Assembly: GCF_004795105.1 (NCBI RefSeq)
Contig: NZ_SSBL01000020.1
Span: forward strand, 1-64,000
Direction: 5' to 3'
Length of the DNA: 64,000 bases
Origin: Streptomyces sp. A0642
GTDB taxonomy: Bacteria; Actinomycetota; Actinomycetes; Streptomycetales; Streptomycetaceae
This document shows, one piece after another, positions 25,365 through 37,314 of this stretch; position 1 is the stretch's first letter, and the number at the start of each line of letters is the position of its first letter. Under the pieces are notes generated by a model. It did no database searches and was not told the DNA's origin. It saw only the letters and a program-made list of their open reading frames with translations. Position numbers and translations under genes: made by a program.

Positions 25365-26981
25365 GTGATCTCAACCTCTCGGACGGCACGCCGTCCCCAA
25401 TACCCCCTCGCCGCCGGGCTCGGCGCACTCGCCGTGCTGACCCTGCTCCCCGCGATCCCGGCCGCCGCCGCGCCGTCGGCCGACGTGCCGCCCCGGGCTT
25501 CCGGCTTCGACTCGCCCCGTGTGGTGACCCCGGCGGAACGCAGGACCGCCGCCTATCTCGACTCCCTGCGGGGCAGGCCCGAGCGGCTGAAGGCGTTCTT
25601 CAAGGCCCTGCCCAAGGGCGGTGACCTGCACAACCACCTCTCCGGAGCGGCCACCACGGAGTACCTGATCAAGCTCGCGGGCGAGAAGGGCCTGTGCATC
25701 GACGCCACGATGACGGCCGTCGCGCCGCCCTGCGGTCCGGGAAAGCGGCCCGCCGCCGACGCGCGGACCGACGCCGCGTTCCGGCAGCAGATCATCCGGG
25801 CGTGGTCCATGCAGGACTTCCCCGCCGACGAGTCCGGGCACGACCACTTCTTCGACACCTTCGGCAAGTTCGGCCTGACGACGTGGGACCGGGGCAAGCT
25901 GCTGGCCAATGTGGCCAACACCGCGGTGGAACAGAACCAGTTCTATCTGGAGACCATGGTCACCCCTGCGGGGGACAGCGCCAAGAAACTGGCGGAGGCG
26001 GTCGGTTACGACGCCGATCCGGCGGCCTTCCACCGCAAGCTCCTGGCCGGCGGGCAGCTCGACCGGGTCGTGAACGAGGCGGTCGAGGAAGCCGACGACG
26101 CCGACACGCAGTTCCGGGCGACCGCGCACTGCGACACCGCGCACCCCGATCCGGCGTGCCGGCTGCCCGTCCGCTGGATCTCCCAGGTGTCCCGGGGCAG
26201 CTCCCCGGCGCGGGTGTTCACGCAGATGGCGGTCGGCATGCGGCTGGCGGAGCGCGATCCGAGGTTCGTCGCGGTCAACCTGGTCCAGCCCGAGGACTGG
26301 GACAGCTCACTGAGCAACTACCGCCTCCAGATGCGGATGCTGAAGTACCTGCGCGGCCAGTACCCGGGCGCCCATCTCACCCTGCACGCCGGTGAGCTGG
26401 CTCCCGGTCTGGTCAAGCCCGAGGACCTGACGTTCCACATCCGCGAGGCCGTGCTCGTCGCCGGAGCCGAACGCATCGGACACGGCGTCGACCTGGTCCA
26501 CGAGGACGACTGGCGGCAGCTCGCCCGGACGATGGCGCGGCGCCAGGTCGCGGTCGAGGTTCCGTTCTCCAGCAACAAGCAGATCCTCGGCATCGCGGGC
26601 GCCGACCACCCGTTCGAGGCCTACCGCCGCTACGGCGTCCCCGTGGTGCTGTCCACGGACGACCCGGGCGTCTCACGGATCGACATCAGCCACGAGTACC
26701 AGTACGCCGCCCGGACGTACGACCTGGGCTACACGGCGTTGAAGGACCTGGCCCGCGCCTCGCTGGAGTACGCGTTCCGCGACGGGCACAGCCTGTGGGC
26801 CGCGGGTTCCGCGCCCTCCGGCTACCGCCCGGTCCCGGCCTGCGCCGGCAGCCGGCCCGGTGAAGACCGGCCCGGCCCGCGCTGTGGGCGCTACCTCGCC
26901 GGCAATCCGAAGGCCGCGACCCAGTGGCGTCAGGAGGCGGCCTTCGCCTCCTTCGAGCGCGACCACGCGGGCCGTCGCTGA
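25365..26981 (+). CDS. Secreted adenosine deaminase-family protein
   Basis: 538 residues. GTG start at 25365 gives a Sec signal (YPLAAGLGALAVLTLLPA to AAAAPSA); no clear ribosome site is present, so the start is moderate. The mature protein has the adenosine/AMP deaminase metal and catalytic set: KGGDLHNHLSGA (His89, His91), LTLHAGELAP, ERIGHGVDL and VLSTDDPGVSR. It is longer than the cytoplasmic enzyme (about 340) because of a helical N-terminal region, like the secreted ADGF group. It would convert extracellular adenosine to inosine for purine salvage or for altering signals of other cells. An operator-like palindrome precedes it. Confidence 0.88.
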   Translation: MISTSRTARRPQYPLAAGLGALAVLTLLPAIPAAAAPSADVPPRASGFDSPRVVTPAERRTAAYLDSLRGRPERLKAFFKALPKGGDLHNHLSGAATTEYLIKLAGEKGLCIDATMTAVAPPCGPGKRPAADARTDAAFRQQIIRAWSMQDFPADESGHDHFFDTFGKFGLTTWDRGKLLANVANTAVEQNQFYLETMVTPAGDSAKKLAEAVGYDADPAAFHRKLLAGGQLDRVVNEAVEEADDADTQFRATAHCDTAHPDPACRLPVRWISQVSRGSSPARVFTQMAVGMRLAERDPRFVAVNLVQPEDWDSSLSNYRLQMRMLKYLRGQYPGAHLTLHAGELAPGLVKPEDLTFHIREAVLVAGAERIGHGVDLVHEDDWRQLARTMARRQVAVEVPFSSNKQILGIAGADHPFEAYRRYGVPVVLSTDDPGVSRIDISHEYQYAARTYDLGYTALKDLARASLEYAFRDGHSLWAAGSAPSGYRPVPACAGSRPGEDRPGPRCGRYLAGNPKAATQWRQEAAFASFERDHAGRR

Positions 26982-27003
26982 GACGCGGCGGGCCCGCGCC
27001 GAG

Positions 27004-27028
27004 GCGGAGGCGGCCGAGCCGCCTCCGC
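27004..27028 (+). terminator. Hairpin after the adenosine deaminase gene
   Basis: Perfect 10-bp stem GCGGAGGCGG / CCGCCTCCGC with a five-base loop, 23 bp past the stop codon. Confidence 0.8.
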
Positions 27029-27040
27029 GCGGGCGTCGGG

Positions 27041-27157
27041 GTGCGGGGCCGTGGGCCCCGCACCCCCTGCGGCAAGGGGCTCGGACGGCAGCCGACACGC
27101 CTCGGCGCACGGGGCGGTGCGGGGCAGCGGTCCCGCACCCCCTGCGGCAAGGGGCTC
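27041..27157. repeat. Two copies of a hairpin-plus-tail intergenic repeat
   Basis: A 26-bp identical sequence (27057-27082 and 27132-27157; core CCCCCTGCGGCAAGGGG) occurs twice, 75 bp apart. Each copy is preceded by a GGTGCGGGG-type arm that pairs with the start of the repeat (perfect 9-bp stem at 27041-27063; 8-bp stem at 27116-27139). They lie between convergent genes. They look like a small REP-type repeat family; one copy may double as the terminator of the downstream minus-strand gene. Confidence 0.6.
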
Positions 27158-27163
27158 CGCGCC

Positions 27164-28573
27164 TCAGAAGCCGCCGCCTCCGAAGTCGCCCCCGCCGCCG
27201 AACCCTCCGCCGTCACCGAATCCGCCGCCTCCCCCGTCGCCGAACCCGCCCCCGCCGAAGTCCGACGAGTCGAAGTCGGACCCTGAGAAGTCGCCGCCGG
27301 AGAAGTCCCCGCCGCCGAAGTCCCCGCCGCCGTACTCCCCCGCGTAGGCCGGAGTGGCGAGCATGGAGCCGAGCATGGTGCCGACCAGCAGGCCGGGGAG
27401 CAGGCCGCCCCCGAAGTAGCCGCCCGCCCAGGGGCCGTAGGCCGGGCCGGCCTCCCAGTAGGGGCGCCGGGTGCCGTCGCCCACGTCGACGGTGCGGCTC
27501 ATCGGGTCCTCGCCGCTGCGCAGCCGCGCCTCGTCGGCGCCGCAGACGGGGACCTCGCGGGCCGTGCCGCCCGAAGGCGACCAGCGGACGTCGGCGACCG
27601 ACGGGCCGTGGCGCGGGTCGAAGAAGCAGGGCGGGCGGCGGACCGGGAGTTCGCCCCCGGTGCGGCGGGCTTCGAGGACGGCGAGGGAGTAGCGCCCGTC
27701 CTCCAGGGCCTGGGTCACGCCGCGCACGTCGGAAGGGTGCCGGGCGTGCTCCATGCGGGACTTCGCGCTCTCGTAGGAATCGAGGGCGCGTGCGTAGTCG
27801 GCGCGCATCGCGTCGTCGGCGCCGGGTTCCCCGGGGTGGAAGTCGAGCCGGTCCAGGGTCTCCCCGTAGGCCGTGATGTCCTCGTCCACGACGACCCGGA
27901 GCCGGTCCAGGGCGGCCTGCTCCTCGGCCTCCTTGCGCTTCCGGTTGCGGCGCACGACCGTGTACGCCGCCGCGCCGCCGAGGACCACGACGCCGCCGAT
28001 GACGATCAGGCCGGCGGCGGCCGAGCCGGGGCCGGAGGAGGTGCCGCCGCCCCAGGAGCCCGGGGCATGGCCGCGGGCCTGTTCGACGGCCCGGTCGACG
28101 AAGGCGTTCAGCTGGGTCGCGGCCGACGTGTCCGCGCCGGGGGACTTCACGGCCGCCACGAGGTTCTGGACGGACTGGCGGGACATGACCCGCGGGTCGG
28201 CGCCCGCGTTGAAGCCGTCGCCCAGACGGATCGCGTAGACGCCGGTGATCCCGGTGTCGGTGCGCAGGGTGCGCAGCACGCTGTCCTCGGGGAAGGCGGG
28301 GCTCTGCGGGAGGACGGCCACGAAGACCGGCTTGTCCGCGTCCTTGATCTTCTTCGTGAGGGCGTCGGCCTGGCTCCGGGAGAGCTGGCCGGCCGCCGCA
28401 GGATCGACGTACACCGGGCTCTTGCGCAGGGCCCTGGCCACCTCGTCGACGGTGGATGCGCTGGTCGCGGCCGGTGCGGCGGGGGCCAGGAGCAGGGCGG
28501 CGGCAGACAGCAGAAGGAGAAGTCCCGCGAGGAGGGCCGGGACGAGGGAGGCGGGCAACGCTCTGTTCCGCAT
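27164..28573 (-). CDS. Membrane protein with TPM-like external domain and Gly/Asp/Phe-rich tail
   Basis: 469 residues. An N-terminal signal or anchor (LLAGLLLLLSAAALLLAP) precedes an external domain (ALRKSPVYVDPAAAGQLS, KPVFVAVLPQ) resembling TPM-type domains. A transmembrane helix (about 187-208, GLIVIGGVVVLGGAAAY) follows, then a basic charged coil and a segment with PPCFFDPRHGPSVADVRW. The last ~55 residues are a low-complexity run of GGGDF/SGGDF units ending in Phe. A second hydrophobic stretch (GGGLLPGLLVGTMLGSMLA) precedes the tail. Function is unknown. Proteins of this layout are widespread in Streptomyces. Start 28573 is chosen for the signal; no strong ribosome site is visible. Confidence 0.75.
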   Translation of the reverse strand: MRNRALPASLVPALLAGLLLLLSAAALLLAPAAPAATSASTVDEVARALRKSPVYVDPAAAGQLSRSQADALTKKIKDADKPVFVAVLPQSPAFPEDSVLRTLRTDTGITGVYAIRLGDGFNAGADPRVMSRQSVQNLVAAVKSPGADTSAATQLNAFVDRAVEQARGHAPGSWGGGTSSGPGSAAAGLIVIGGVVVLGGAAAYTVVRRNRKRKEAEEQAALDRLRVVVDEDITAYGETLDRLDFHPGEPGADDAMRADYARALDSYESAKSRMEHARHPSDVRGVTQALEDGRYSLAVLEARRTGGELPVRRPPCFFDPRHGPSVADVRWSPSGGTAREVPVCGADEARLRSGEDPMSRTVDVGDGTRRPYWEAGPAYGPWAGGYFGGGLLPGLLVGTMLGSMLATPAYAGEYGGGDFGGGDFSGGDFSGSDFDSSDFGGGGFGDGGGGGFGDGGGFGGGGDFGGGGF

Positions 28574-28656
28574 AGTTCGACGCTAACCCAGACGGGTGAG
28601 AACCGCGTGGTGGGTACGGCCGGGCGGGACCGGCCCGGACAGGTCGGGAGCGCGGA

Positions 28657-28688
28657 GTGGGCGGGGCGGCCGCCGCCGCCCCGCCCAC
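28657..28688 (-). terminator. 14-bp stem terminator after the GH3 gene
   Basis: GTGGGCGGGGCGGC and its exact complement flank a CGCC loop, eight bases beyond the GH3 stop. It closes the long beta-glucan operon. Confidence 0.85.
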
Positions 28689-28695
28689 CCGCTGA

Positions 28696-31600
28696 TCAGG
28701 CGGCCCGGTAGGCCGCCCGCAGCTTCGCCACCGCACCGGTCAGATCACCGGTGAGCAGCAGGTGGTCCGCGTCGGCGAACGGCTTGGACACCGCTTCCGT
28801 CAGCTTCCCGCCGGTCTTCTGCTGAACCAGCAGCCGGGCCTGCCCGACGATGGTCCGCCCCACGTCGGTCCGGCCGAGGCCGGACCTCTCCGCGACCTGG
28901 GCGGCCAGCGCGAGGGCGCCGAGCGTGAGCTCGCCGCCGGCCGGGGGCTTCTTCAGCGTGGTGAGTCCCCAGCCGTACGGGAACTGCGGGTCGTACGCCG
29001 CGTCGCCCACGTTGATCGGCAGCTGGGCCTCGGACTTCGGCCACGTCACCGGAAGCTGCCCGGTGAAGGCCCGCTTGCCGAAGAGCACGTCGGCCACGCC
29101 GTCGCCCTCGGTGCCCGGCAGCCAGGAGGCCACCAGCGCGTCGATGCCGTCGAGCCGGTCGCCAATGAGCTGCGGGCGGCCCGAGACGATCAGGACGGCG
29201 CACTTCATCGCGGCGCAGACCTTGTCGACCGCGGCCTTGTCGGCGGCGGACAGCTCCAGGTCGTGGCCGTTGCCGACGTCGCCGATGCCCTCCGCGTACG
29301 GGGTCTCGCCGACGACCACGACACCGACGTCGTAACCGTCCGTGGCGGCCGAGGCGTCCTTGGAGTAGGTGACCGAGGCGGCGTCCTTCTTCATGGCGGA
29401 CAGGATCGTGGTGCCCGGGGTGATGTTGCCGGACGAGCCCTGCCAGCTGACGGTCCAGCCGCCCGCCTGGTTGCCGATGTCGTCGGCGTTGGAGCCGGCG
29501 ACGTACACCTTCTGCGTGGACTTCAGCGGCAGCACGCCGCCGTCGTTCTTCAGCAGCACCTGGGACTTGGCGGCGGCCTCGCGGGCCACGGCGCGGTGCT
29601 CGGCCGAGCCGACCTCGTCCAGGTGGGAGGTGTCGGCGTACGGCTTCTCGAAGAGGCCCAGCCTGAACTTCTGCGTCAGGATGCGGGACACCGCGTCATC
29701 GATCCGGGCCTGGCTGATGCGGCCCGCGGTGACCTCTGCCTGAAGCGTCCTGGTGAAGTCCTTGTACGCCGTCGGCACCATGATCATGTCGAGTCCGGCA
29801 TTGATCGAGGTGCGGACGTCGCTCGCGTAGTCGCCGGGGATCTGGTCGATGGCCTGCCAGTCGCTGATGACGAAGCCCTCGAAGCCCATCCGGTCCTTGA
29901 GCACCCCGTTGATCATCTCGGCGTTGGCGTGCATCTTCACCGGGCCCTCGTCGTCGCCGAGGATGTCGAGCGAGGAGTACGACGGCATGACCGTGCCGAC
30001 GCCCCGCTTGACGGCGTCCGCGAACGGGGCGAGGTGGACGGCTTCGAGCTCCTGGCGGGTGACCTTGGTGACGCCCTGGTCGATGGGGTACGAGCCGGTG
30101 GTCGAGGAGCCGTACTCCGTACCGCCGTCGCCGACGTAGTGCTTGGCGGTGGCCAGCACCTTGTCGTTGCGGTCGAGGTCCTTGCCGGACGCGGCGCCCT
30201 GCATGCCCTGGATCACCGTCTCCAGGGACTCCACGAGCGCCGGGTCCTCCCCGTACGCCTCGTAGGCGCGGCCCCAGCGGTCGTCGCGCGAGACGCAGAG
30301 GCAGGGGGCGAAGTCCCAGGGGATGCCGGTGGCGCGCACCTCGTTGGCGGTGACGGCGCCGGTCTTCTCGACGGTCTTCGGGTCGCGGGTCGCGCCGAGG
30401 CCGACGTTGTGCGGCATGATCGTCGAGCCGATCACGTTGTTGTGGCCGTGCACCGCGTCCACGCCGTAGATGAGCGGGATCTGGAAGCGGGTCGCCTGGG
30501 CGCGGAGCTGGTAGGCGTCGACCATCTTCGCCCAGGCCGCGGCGGTGTTGGGGGTCGGGACGGAGCCGCCGCCGGAGAGCAGCGAGCCGAGGTCGTACGT
30601 CGCGATGTCGCCCTGCGAGGAGAGCGCGTTGCGCTCGGCCTGCGTCATCTGGCCGGCCTTCTCGGCGGGCGACATCCGGGCGAGCAGGTCGGTGACCCGC
30701 TTCTTCACCGGCAGCTTCGGGTTCTGGTAGGGCAGCCCGTGGGCGTCGATGACGACCTGCGGGTTCTCCTTCGGCGGCCGGGCGCCGGTGACGGTGAGCG
30801 CGAGGGGGACGGTCTTGGCGGAGGCGGCTCCGGTGACCTTCTTCGTGGTGACCGAGACGCGGTGCGTGGTGCCGGACGCGGTGCCCGCGGGGAAGGTGTA
30901 CGTGCCGCTGACCGGGGTGTAGTCGGTGCCGGGGGCTGCGCTGCCGCCCTGCGTCTCGTACGCGACGGTGACGGGCTCGTCCAGCGGGAGCGAGCCCGTG
31001 GTGGCGACGGAGAGGTCGAGGGCGGCGGTCTCCCCCTGCTCGACGGGGTGCACGGCCGCGTCAGTGACGACGCTGGCCTTCAGGGCGGCGTCGGCCTTCC
31101 CGTACAGCTCCACGCCGTCGATGGCGAACTTGCCGGGTGCCCCGGGCGGCAGGGTGAGGGCGTAGCCCCACATCTCGGTCAGGCCGAGCACCTGGTCGAT
31201 GCCGCCGACGGGCTGGTAGTCGCCGCGGTAGGCGAAGTCGGCGAACGGGATCTCGACCTGGTGCCAGCCCTCCCAGTCGTCGGTGAACGAGGTCGTCCAG
31301 AGCTCGGATGCCTCGCCGTGGGCGCCGCCGTCCTTGATCTCGAAGCTGATCTTCTTGCCCGAACCGGGCGGCAGCGGCGCGGTGTTCTGTCCGTACCACC
31401 AGAACCGGATGCCCTTGTGGGCGGACCAGTCGTGGGCGGGCCGGCCGGCGGCGTAGTCGTGGCTGAGTCCGCCGTACCCGCTGATGTCGTAGGTGCCTTC
31501 GAGGACCTTCGCGCCCTCGGGGGCGTCCGCCCGATCCTTGAGGGAGAGCGTCGGCGGGTCGTCGGCGTCGCCGCCCCAGGTGAAGATGCCCTCGGCGGGC

Positions 31601-31776
31601 TGGTTGGCGAAGGGGACCTCTCCCTCGAACCGGTCGACGGCGACGGGCGCCGGTTCGTCGGCCGCGACGGGCGCCGCCGCGCTGGGGACGGCCCCGGCGA
31701 GCAGGCCGGCGAGGACGGTGGCGGCGGCCAGTGCGGCTGTCGCGGGTCTGGCCCGGTGACGGGTGCGGGGTGGCAT
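28696..31776 (-). CDS. Secreted GH3 beta-glucosidase with N-terminal CBM and Calx-beta-like domain
   Basis: 1026 residues. Sec signal (ALAAATVLAGLLAGAVPSAAA), then a CBM11-like jelly roll (VDRFEGEVPFANQP to IDGVELYG, about 45-230), a Calx-beta-like module (about 235-330) and the two-domain GH3 catalytic part. Key motifs are GVDAVHGHNN, AKHYVGDGG and the nucleophile Asp in FVISDWQA (about residue 637), with the C-terminal acid/base domain containing VVVGETPYAEG. It would release glucose from beta-gluco-oligosaccharides outside the cell. Start ATG 31776 follows GAGGAG at seven bases. It is the last gene of the LacI-ABC-GH locus, 106 bp after GH16, and is followed by a strong hairpin. Confidence 0.93.
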   Translation of the reverse strand: MPPRTRHRARPATAALAAATVLAGLLAGAVPSAAAPVAADEPAPVAVDRFEGEVPFANQPAEGIFTWGGDADDPPTLSLKDRADAPEGAKVLEGTYDISGYGGLSHDYAAGRPAHDWSAHKGIRFWWYGQNTAPLPPGSGKKISFEIKDGGAHGEASELWTTSFTDDWEGWHQVEIPFADFAYRGDYQPVGGIDQVLGLTEMWGYALTLPPGAPGKFAIDGVELYGKADAALKASVVTDAAVHPVEQGETAALDLSVATTGSLPLDEPVTVAYETQGGSAAPGTDYTPVSGTYTFPAGTASGTTHRVSVTTKKVTGAASAKTVPLALTVTGARPPKENPQVVIDAHGLPYQNPKLPVKKRVTDLLARMSPAEKAGQMTQAERNALSSQGDIATYDLGSLLSGGGSVPTPNTAAAWAKMVDAYQLRAQATRFQIPLIYGVDAVHGHNNVIGSTIMPHNVGLGATRDPKTVEKTGAVTANEVRATGIPWDFAPCLCVSRDDRWGRAYEAYGEDPALVESLETVIQGMQGAASGKDLDRNDKVLATAKHYVGDGGTEYGSSTTGSYPIDQGVTKVTRQELEAVHLAPFADAVKRGVGTVMPSYSSLDILGDDEGPVKMHANAEMINGVLKDRMGFEGFVISDWQAIDQIPGDYASDVRTSINAGLDMIMVPTAYKDFTRTLQAEVTAGRISQARIDDAVSRILTQKFRLGLFEKPYADTSHLDEVGSAEHRAVAREAAAKSQVLLKNDGGVLPLKSTQKVYVAGSNADDIGNQAGGWTVSWQGSSGNITPGTTILSAMKKDAASVTYSKDASAATDGYDVGVVVVGETPYAEGIGDVGNGHDLELSAADKAAVDKVCAAMKCAVLIVSGRPQLIGDRLDGIDALVASWLPGTEGDGVADVLFGKRAFTGQLPVTWPKSEAQLPINVGDAAYDPQFPYGWGLTTLKKPPAGGELTLGALALAAQVAERSGLGRTDVGRTIVGQARLLVQQKTGGKLTEAVSKPFADADHLLLTGDLTGAVAKLRAAYRAA

Positions 31777-31882
31777 GTGCGGCTCCTCGGTGCGGTGGGC
31801 GCGCGCGGCACGGCGGTGTGCGGATGCCGTTCCGCGCGCGGGGTGCGGGTGTGACCTTGAGGTGCGAGGGGTGGTGGTCCGG

Positions 31883-33754
31883 TTATTTCTTCTGCTCGAC
31901 GCGCACCCAGTCGATCTCCGCCCTGACTCCGCCCTGCGCGACGCGGTCGACGCTGGACTGCGGAAGACCCCAGTAGGGCGTGGTGACCTTGTTCCAGCCG
32001 GCCGGGTACGCGCCGCCGAGGGCCAGGTTGAGGATCACGTACTGGTTGTGGTCGTAGACCCACTGGCCGCGGGTGGATTCCAGCTTCTGGCGCGAGGTCG
32101 TCTGGACGACCCGGTCGTCGACGGTGAACGTCATGCCTTCGGGCGTCCACTCGACGCCGTAGGTGTGCCAGGCGTCGGCGCGGCCGCCGCCCGGGTACGT
32201 CTGCTGCTTTCCGATGTTGCCGTCGGCGGAGTAGCCGGGGCCGTGGAGGGCGGAGCTGGTCCAGTCGCCGTAGCCGATGTTCTCCATGATGTCCGTCTCG
32301 CCCGAGCCGGGCCAGGAGACGGACGGGTCGTCGACGTTGCTGCCGAGCATCCAGAACGCGGGCCAGAAGCCGTCGCCGACCGGCAGCTTCATGCGGGCGC
32401 TGACCTTGCCGTAGGTGAAGTCGAACTTGGTGTGGGTGTCGACCCGGCCGGAGGTGAAGTCGAAGGTGCCGTTGGGCGTGGGGGTGCAGCCCTTGCAGTA
32501 CTTCGGCTGCAGGACCAGGGCGCCGTTCTCGGTGCGGATGTTGTCCGCCGAGTCGACGTAGGCCTGCGATTCGCCGTTGACGGGGCCCATCTCCGTCCCC
32601 GTGCGCACCACCCGCCACTTGGAACGGTCCAGGCCCGAGCCGGTGAAGTCGTCGAAGAACGTGGTGCTGTAGGTGCCACCGGGGTCCTTGGGCAGGGCGG
32701 GGTAGGCGGCGTTCGCGCTGCCTCCGGTGCCCCAGACCTGGAACTCGTAGAGGGAGTAGCCGAACTGGGCGGTGGCGGGCGCGGGGTTGTAGAAGGAGCG
32801 GCGTTCGGTGCCGAGCATCCGGACGTAGCGGCCGGTCGCCGGGGTGGGCAGGGTGACGGTGTCGTGGCGTCCGGCGGCCTCGCCCGGAGCCTTCACGTCG
32901 GCGCGGCGGGCGGCGACCTCGGCGGCGGAGGGCTGGTACACGGTGCGCCAGGTGCGGTTGTCGTCGGAGACCTGGATCCGGTAGTCGACGGCGTACGCCG
33001 CCTCCCAGTACAGGTCGACCGTGTCGATCCTGGAGGTGGCCCCGAGGTCGACGCCGACCCAGCGGTCCGCGTTCCAGTCGCTCGACCAGCGCGACTGGTC
33101 CGCCTTCAGGTCGGCCGGCCAGCCGCCGTCGGTGACGAAGGCCGGCGAATTGCCCGCGTGCTGGTACAGGTTGCCGTACGCGGGATGGTTCAGGGCGAGG
33201 TTGGCGCGGGTCGTGGAGGCGGCGGCCCGCTCCCCTCCGTACACCTTGAAGGAGTAGAGGGAGTAGCCCCAGGGGGTGGCGCGCTGGATGCCGCGCATCC
33301 GGACGTAGCGGCCGGTGACCTCCTGGGGGTAGGTGTGCGCCGTGACACTGCCGCCGGTGCCGTCGTCCTCGGTGTAGAAGGTGGTCCAGTCGGTGCCGTT
33401 CGCGGACGCCTCCAGCACGTACTTCTTGCCGTAGGCGGCCTCCCAGTCCAGGGTGACCCGGCTGATCCGGATCACGGAGCCGAGGTCGACACGGATCCAG
33501 GCGTTGTCGGCGAAGTCGCTGGACCAGCGGGTGCCGCCGTCGCCGTCGACGGCGGCTCCGGGCCCGGTGGCACCGTTCTCGGAGCCGGACGCGGTGACGG
33601 AGGCGGGATCGGCGGCGTGGGCGGCGGCCGCCCGGTCGGTGTCCCAGGCCGCGGCCTGCGCCGCCTGCCGGGGGGCGGGGGCGGCGAACGCCATGGGGGC
33701 GGCGAGGGCGATCAGAGCGGCGGTGGTGGCTGCCAGAGTCGTACGAGAGGGCAT
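31883..33754 (-). CDS. Secreted GH16 endo-beta-1,3(4)-glucanase with two discoidin (CBM32-like) domains
   Basis: 623 residues. Signal peptide (TTALIALAAPMAFAAPAP-like), then two F5/8 type C domains (about 45-175, SSDFADNAWIRVDLG; and 185-345, SSDWNADRWVGVDLG). A C-terminal GH16 domain holds the signature GETDIMEN near residue 486-491, whose two Glu act as nucleophile and acid/base. Aromatic residues such as WPAFWMLGSN line the cleft. It cuts beta-1,3- or mixed-linkage glucans (laminarin, lichenan) into oligosaccharides for the neighbouring ABC importer and glucosidases. It starts 49 bp after the GH1 gene in the same operon. Confidence 0.94.
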   Translation of the reverse strand: MPSRTTLAATTAALIALAAPMAFAAPAPRQAAQAAAWDTDRAAAAHAADPASVTASGSENGATGPGAAVDGDGGTRWSSDFADNAWIRVDLGSVIRISRVTLDWEAAYGKKYVLEASANGTDWTTFYTEDDGTGGSVTAHTYPQEVTGRYVRMRGIQRATPWGYSLYSFKVYGGERAAASTTRANLALNHPAYGNLYQHAGNSPAFVTDGGWPADLKADQSRWSSDWNADRWVGVDLGATSRIDTVDLYWEAAYAVDYRIQVSDDNRTWRTVYQPSAAEVAARRADVKAPGEAAGRHDTVTLPTPATGRYVRMLGTERRSFYNPAPATAQFGYSLYEFQVWGTGGSANAAYPALPKDPGGTYSTTFFDDFTGSGLDRSKWRVVRTGTEMGPVNGESQAYVDSADNIRTENGALVLQPKYCKGCTPTPNGTFDFTSGRVDTHTKFDFTYGKVSARMKLPVGDGFWPAFWMLGSNVDDPSVSWPGSGETDIMENIGYGDWTSSALHGPGYSADGNIGKQQTYPGGGRADAWHTYGVEWTPEGMTFTVDDRVVQTTSRQKLESTRGQWVYDHNQYVILNLALGGAYPAGWNKVTTPYWGLPQSSVDRVAQGGVRAEIDWVRVEQKK

Positions 33755-33803
33755 GGTGGGGCTCCCGTTCGTGTCGAAGTGGCTGCGCGGATGCGCGGCG
33801 CGG

Positions 33804-35222
<1,419 letters not shown>

Positions 35223-35265
35223 GGCTCTCCTGGGGTGTGCGTGGCGTACGGCGCTGGGGCCGGGC

Positions 35266-36272
<1,007 letters not shown>

Positions 36273-36276
<4 letters not shown>

Positions 36277-37310
36277 GAACGGGTTTCCTTCTCGGGGGTG
36301 CCGGTACGGACCACGGGGGTGAAGCCGGCCTCGGACGCTCCCGTACGGTCCGCGGACGTCGCCGTGCGGGCCACGGGGGTGAAGCCGACGCGCATGCGGA
36401 CCTTCCGGGAGGCTCCGGTCTCGGTGCGCAGGCGCGGGTTGACGAACTCGTCGATGCCGAAGTTGATGAGGGCGAGCGACATGCCGAGCAGCGCGATGCA
36501 GAGCCCGACGGGGACGAACCACCACCACGCGCCCTGGGCGAGGGCCTGGTTGGACTGCGCCCAGAACAGGACGGTCCCCCAGTTCCAGTTGGAGATGTCG
36601 GCCACGCCGATGAAGGCGAGCGTGATCTCGGAGAGGATCGCGAAGATGACGGTGCCGACGAAGCCGGAGGCGATGACGGCGGTCAGGTTGGGGAGCACCT
36701 CGAAGAGGATGATCCGCCAGGTGGACTCCCCGGTGGCGCGGGCCGCCTCGACGTAGTCCCGGCGCCGCAGGGAGAGCGTCTGGGCGCGCAGCACCCGGGC
36801 GCCCCAGGCCCAGGAGGTCAGGGCGATGACGGCCGCGATCAGCAGGTCGCCCGCGTCGGAGACGAAGCTCGCGATGATGATGATCAGCGGCAGTCCGGGG
36901 ATGACCAGGAAGACGTTGGAGAGCAGCGAGAGCACCTCGTCGGCGGCGCCGCCGAGGAAGCCGGCGCTGACCCCGACGAGCACGGAGAGCAGCGTGGCGA
37001 GGACGCCCGCGACGAATCCGACGATCAGGACGCCCCGGGCGCCCACGAGGATCTGCGAGAGCACGTCCTGACCGATGTGCGTGGTGCCCAGCCAGTGGGC
37101 CCCGGACGGCGGCTGAAGCAGTTCGTCGCTCATCGCGTCGGGGTCGTACGGGGCGATCCACGGGCCGATGACGGCGATCAGCACGAAGAACAGCAGGATG
37201 GCGAGTCCGACGACGGTCTTGCGTCCGCGCAGGAAGCGGAACCTGCGCTTGCCGGCGGGCGGTGTCTCGACGGCGTCGAGTACGGCGACCTCGGTGGCGG
37301 TGACGGCCAT
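36273..37310 (-). CDS. ABC transporter permease (OppC/DppC-like)
   Basis: 345 residues with about six transmembrane helices. The N-terminal cytoplasmic segment precedes a first helix (VGLAILLFFVLIAVIGPWIA), and the OppC-type periplasmic HWLGTTHIGQDVLSQ leads to the permease core with the EAA-type loop RDYVEAARATGESTWRIILFEVLPN. The C-terminus carries a repeated unit, VGFTPVART then AGFTPVVRT, about 20 residues apart, matching a 60-bp spaced DNA repeat. This tail is not typical of the family. It sits 4 bp after the other permease gene. Confidence 0.93.
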
Positions 37311-37314
37311 GAAC

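Noticed and set aside
27041..27157. Possible CRISPR array
   Set aside because: Only two repeat units, internal hairpins and no cas genes; better seen as an intergenic repeat.
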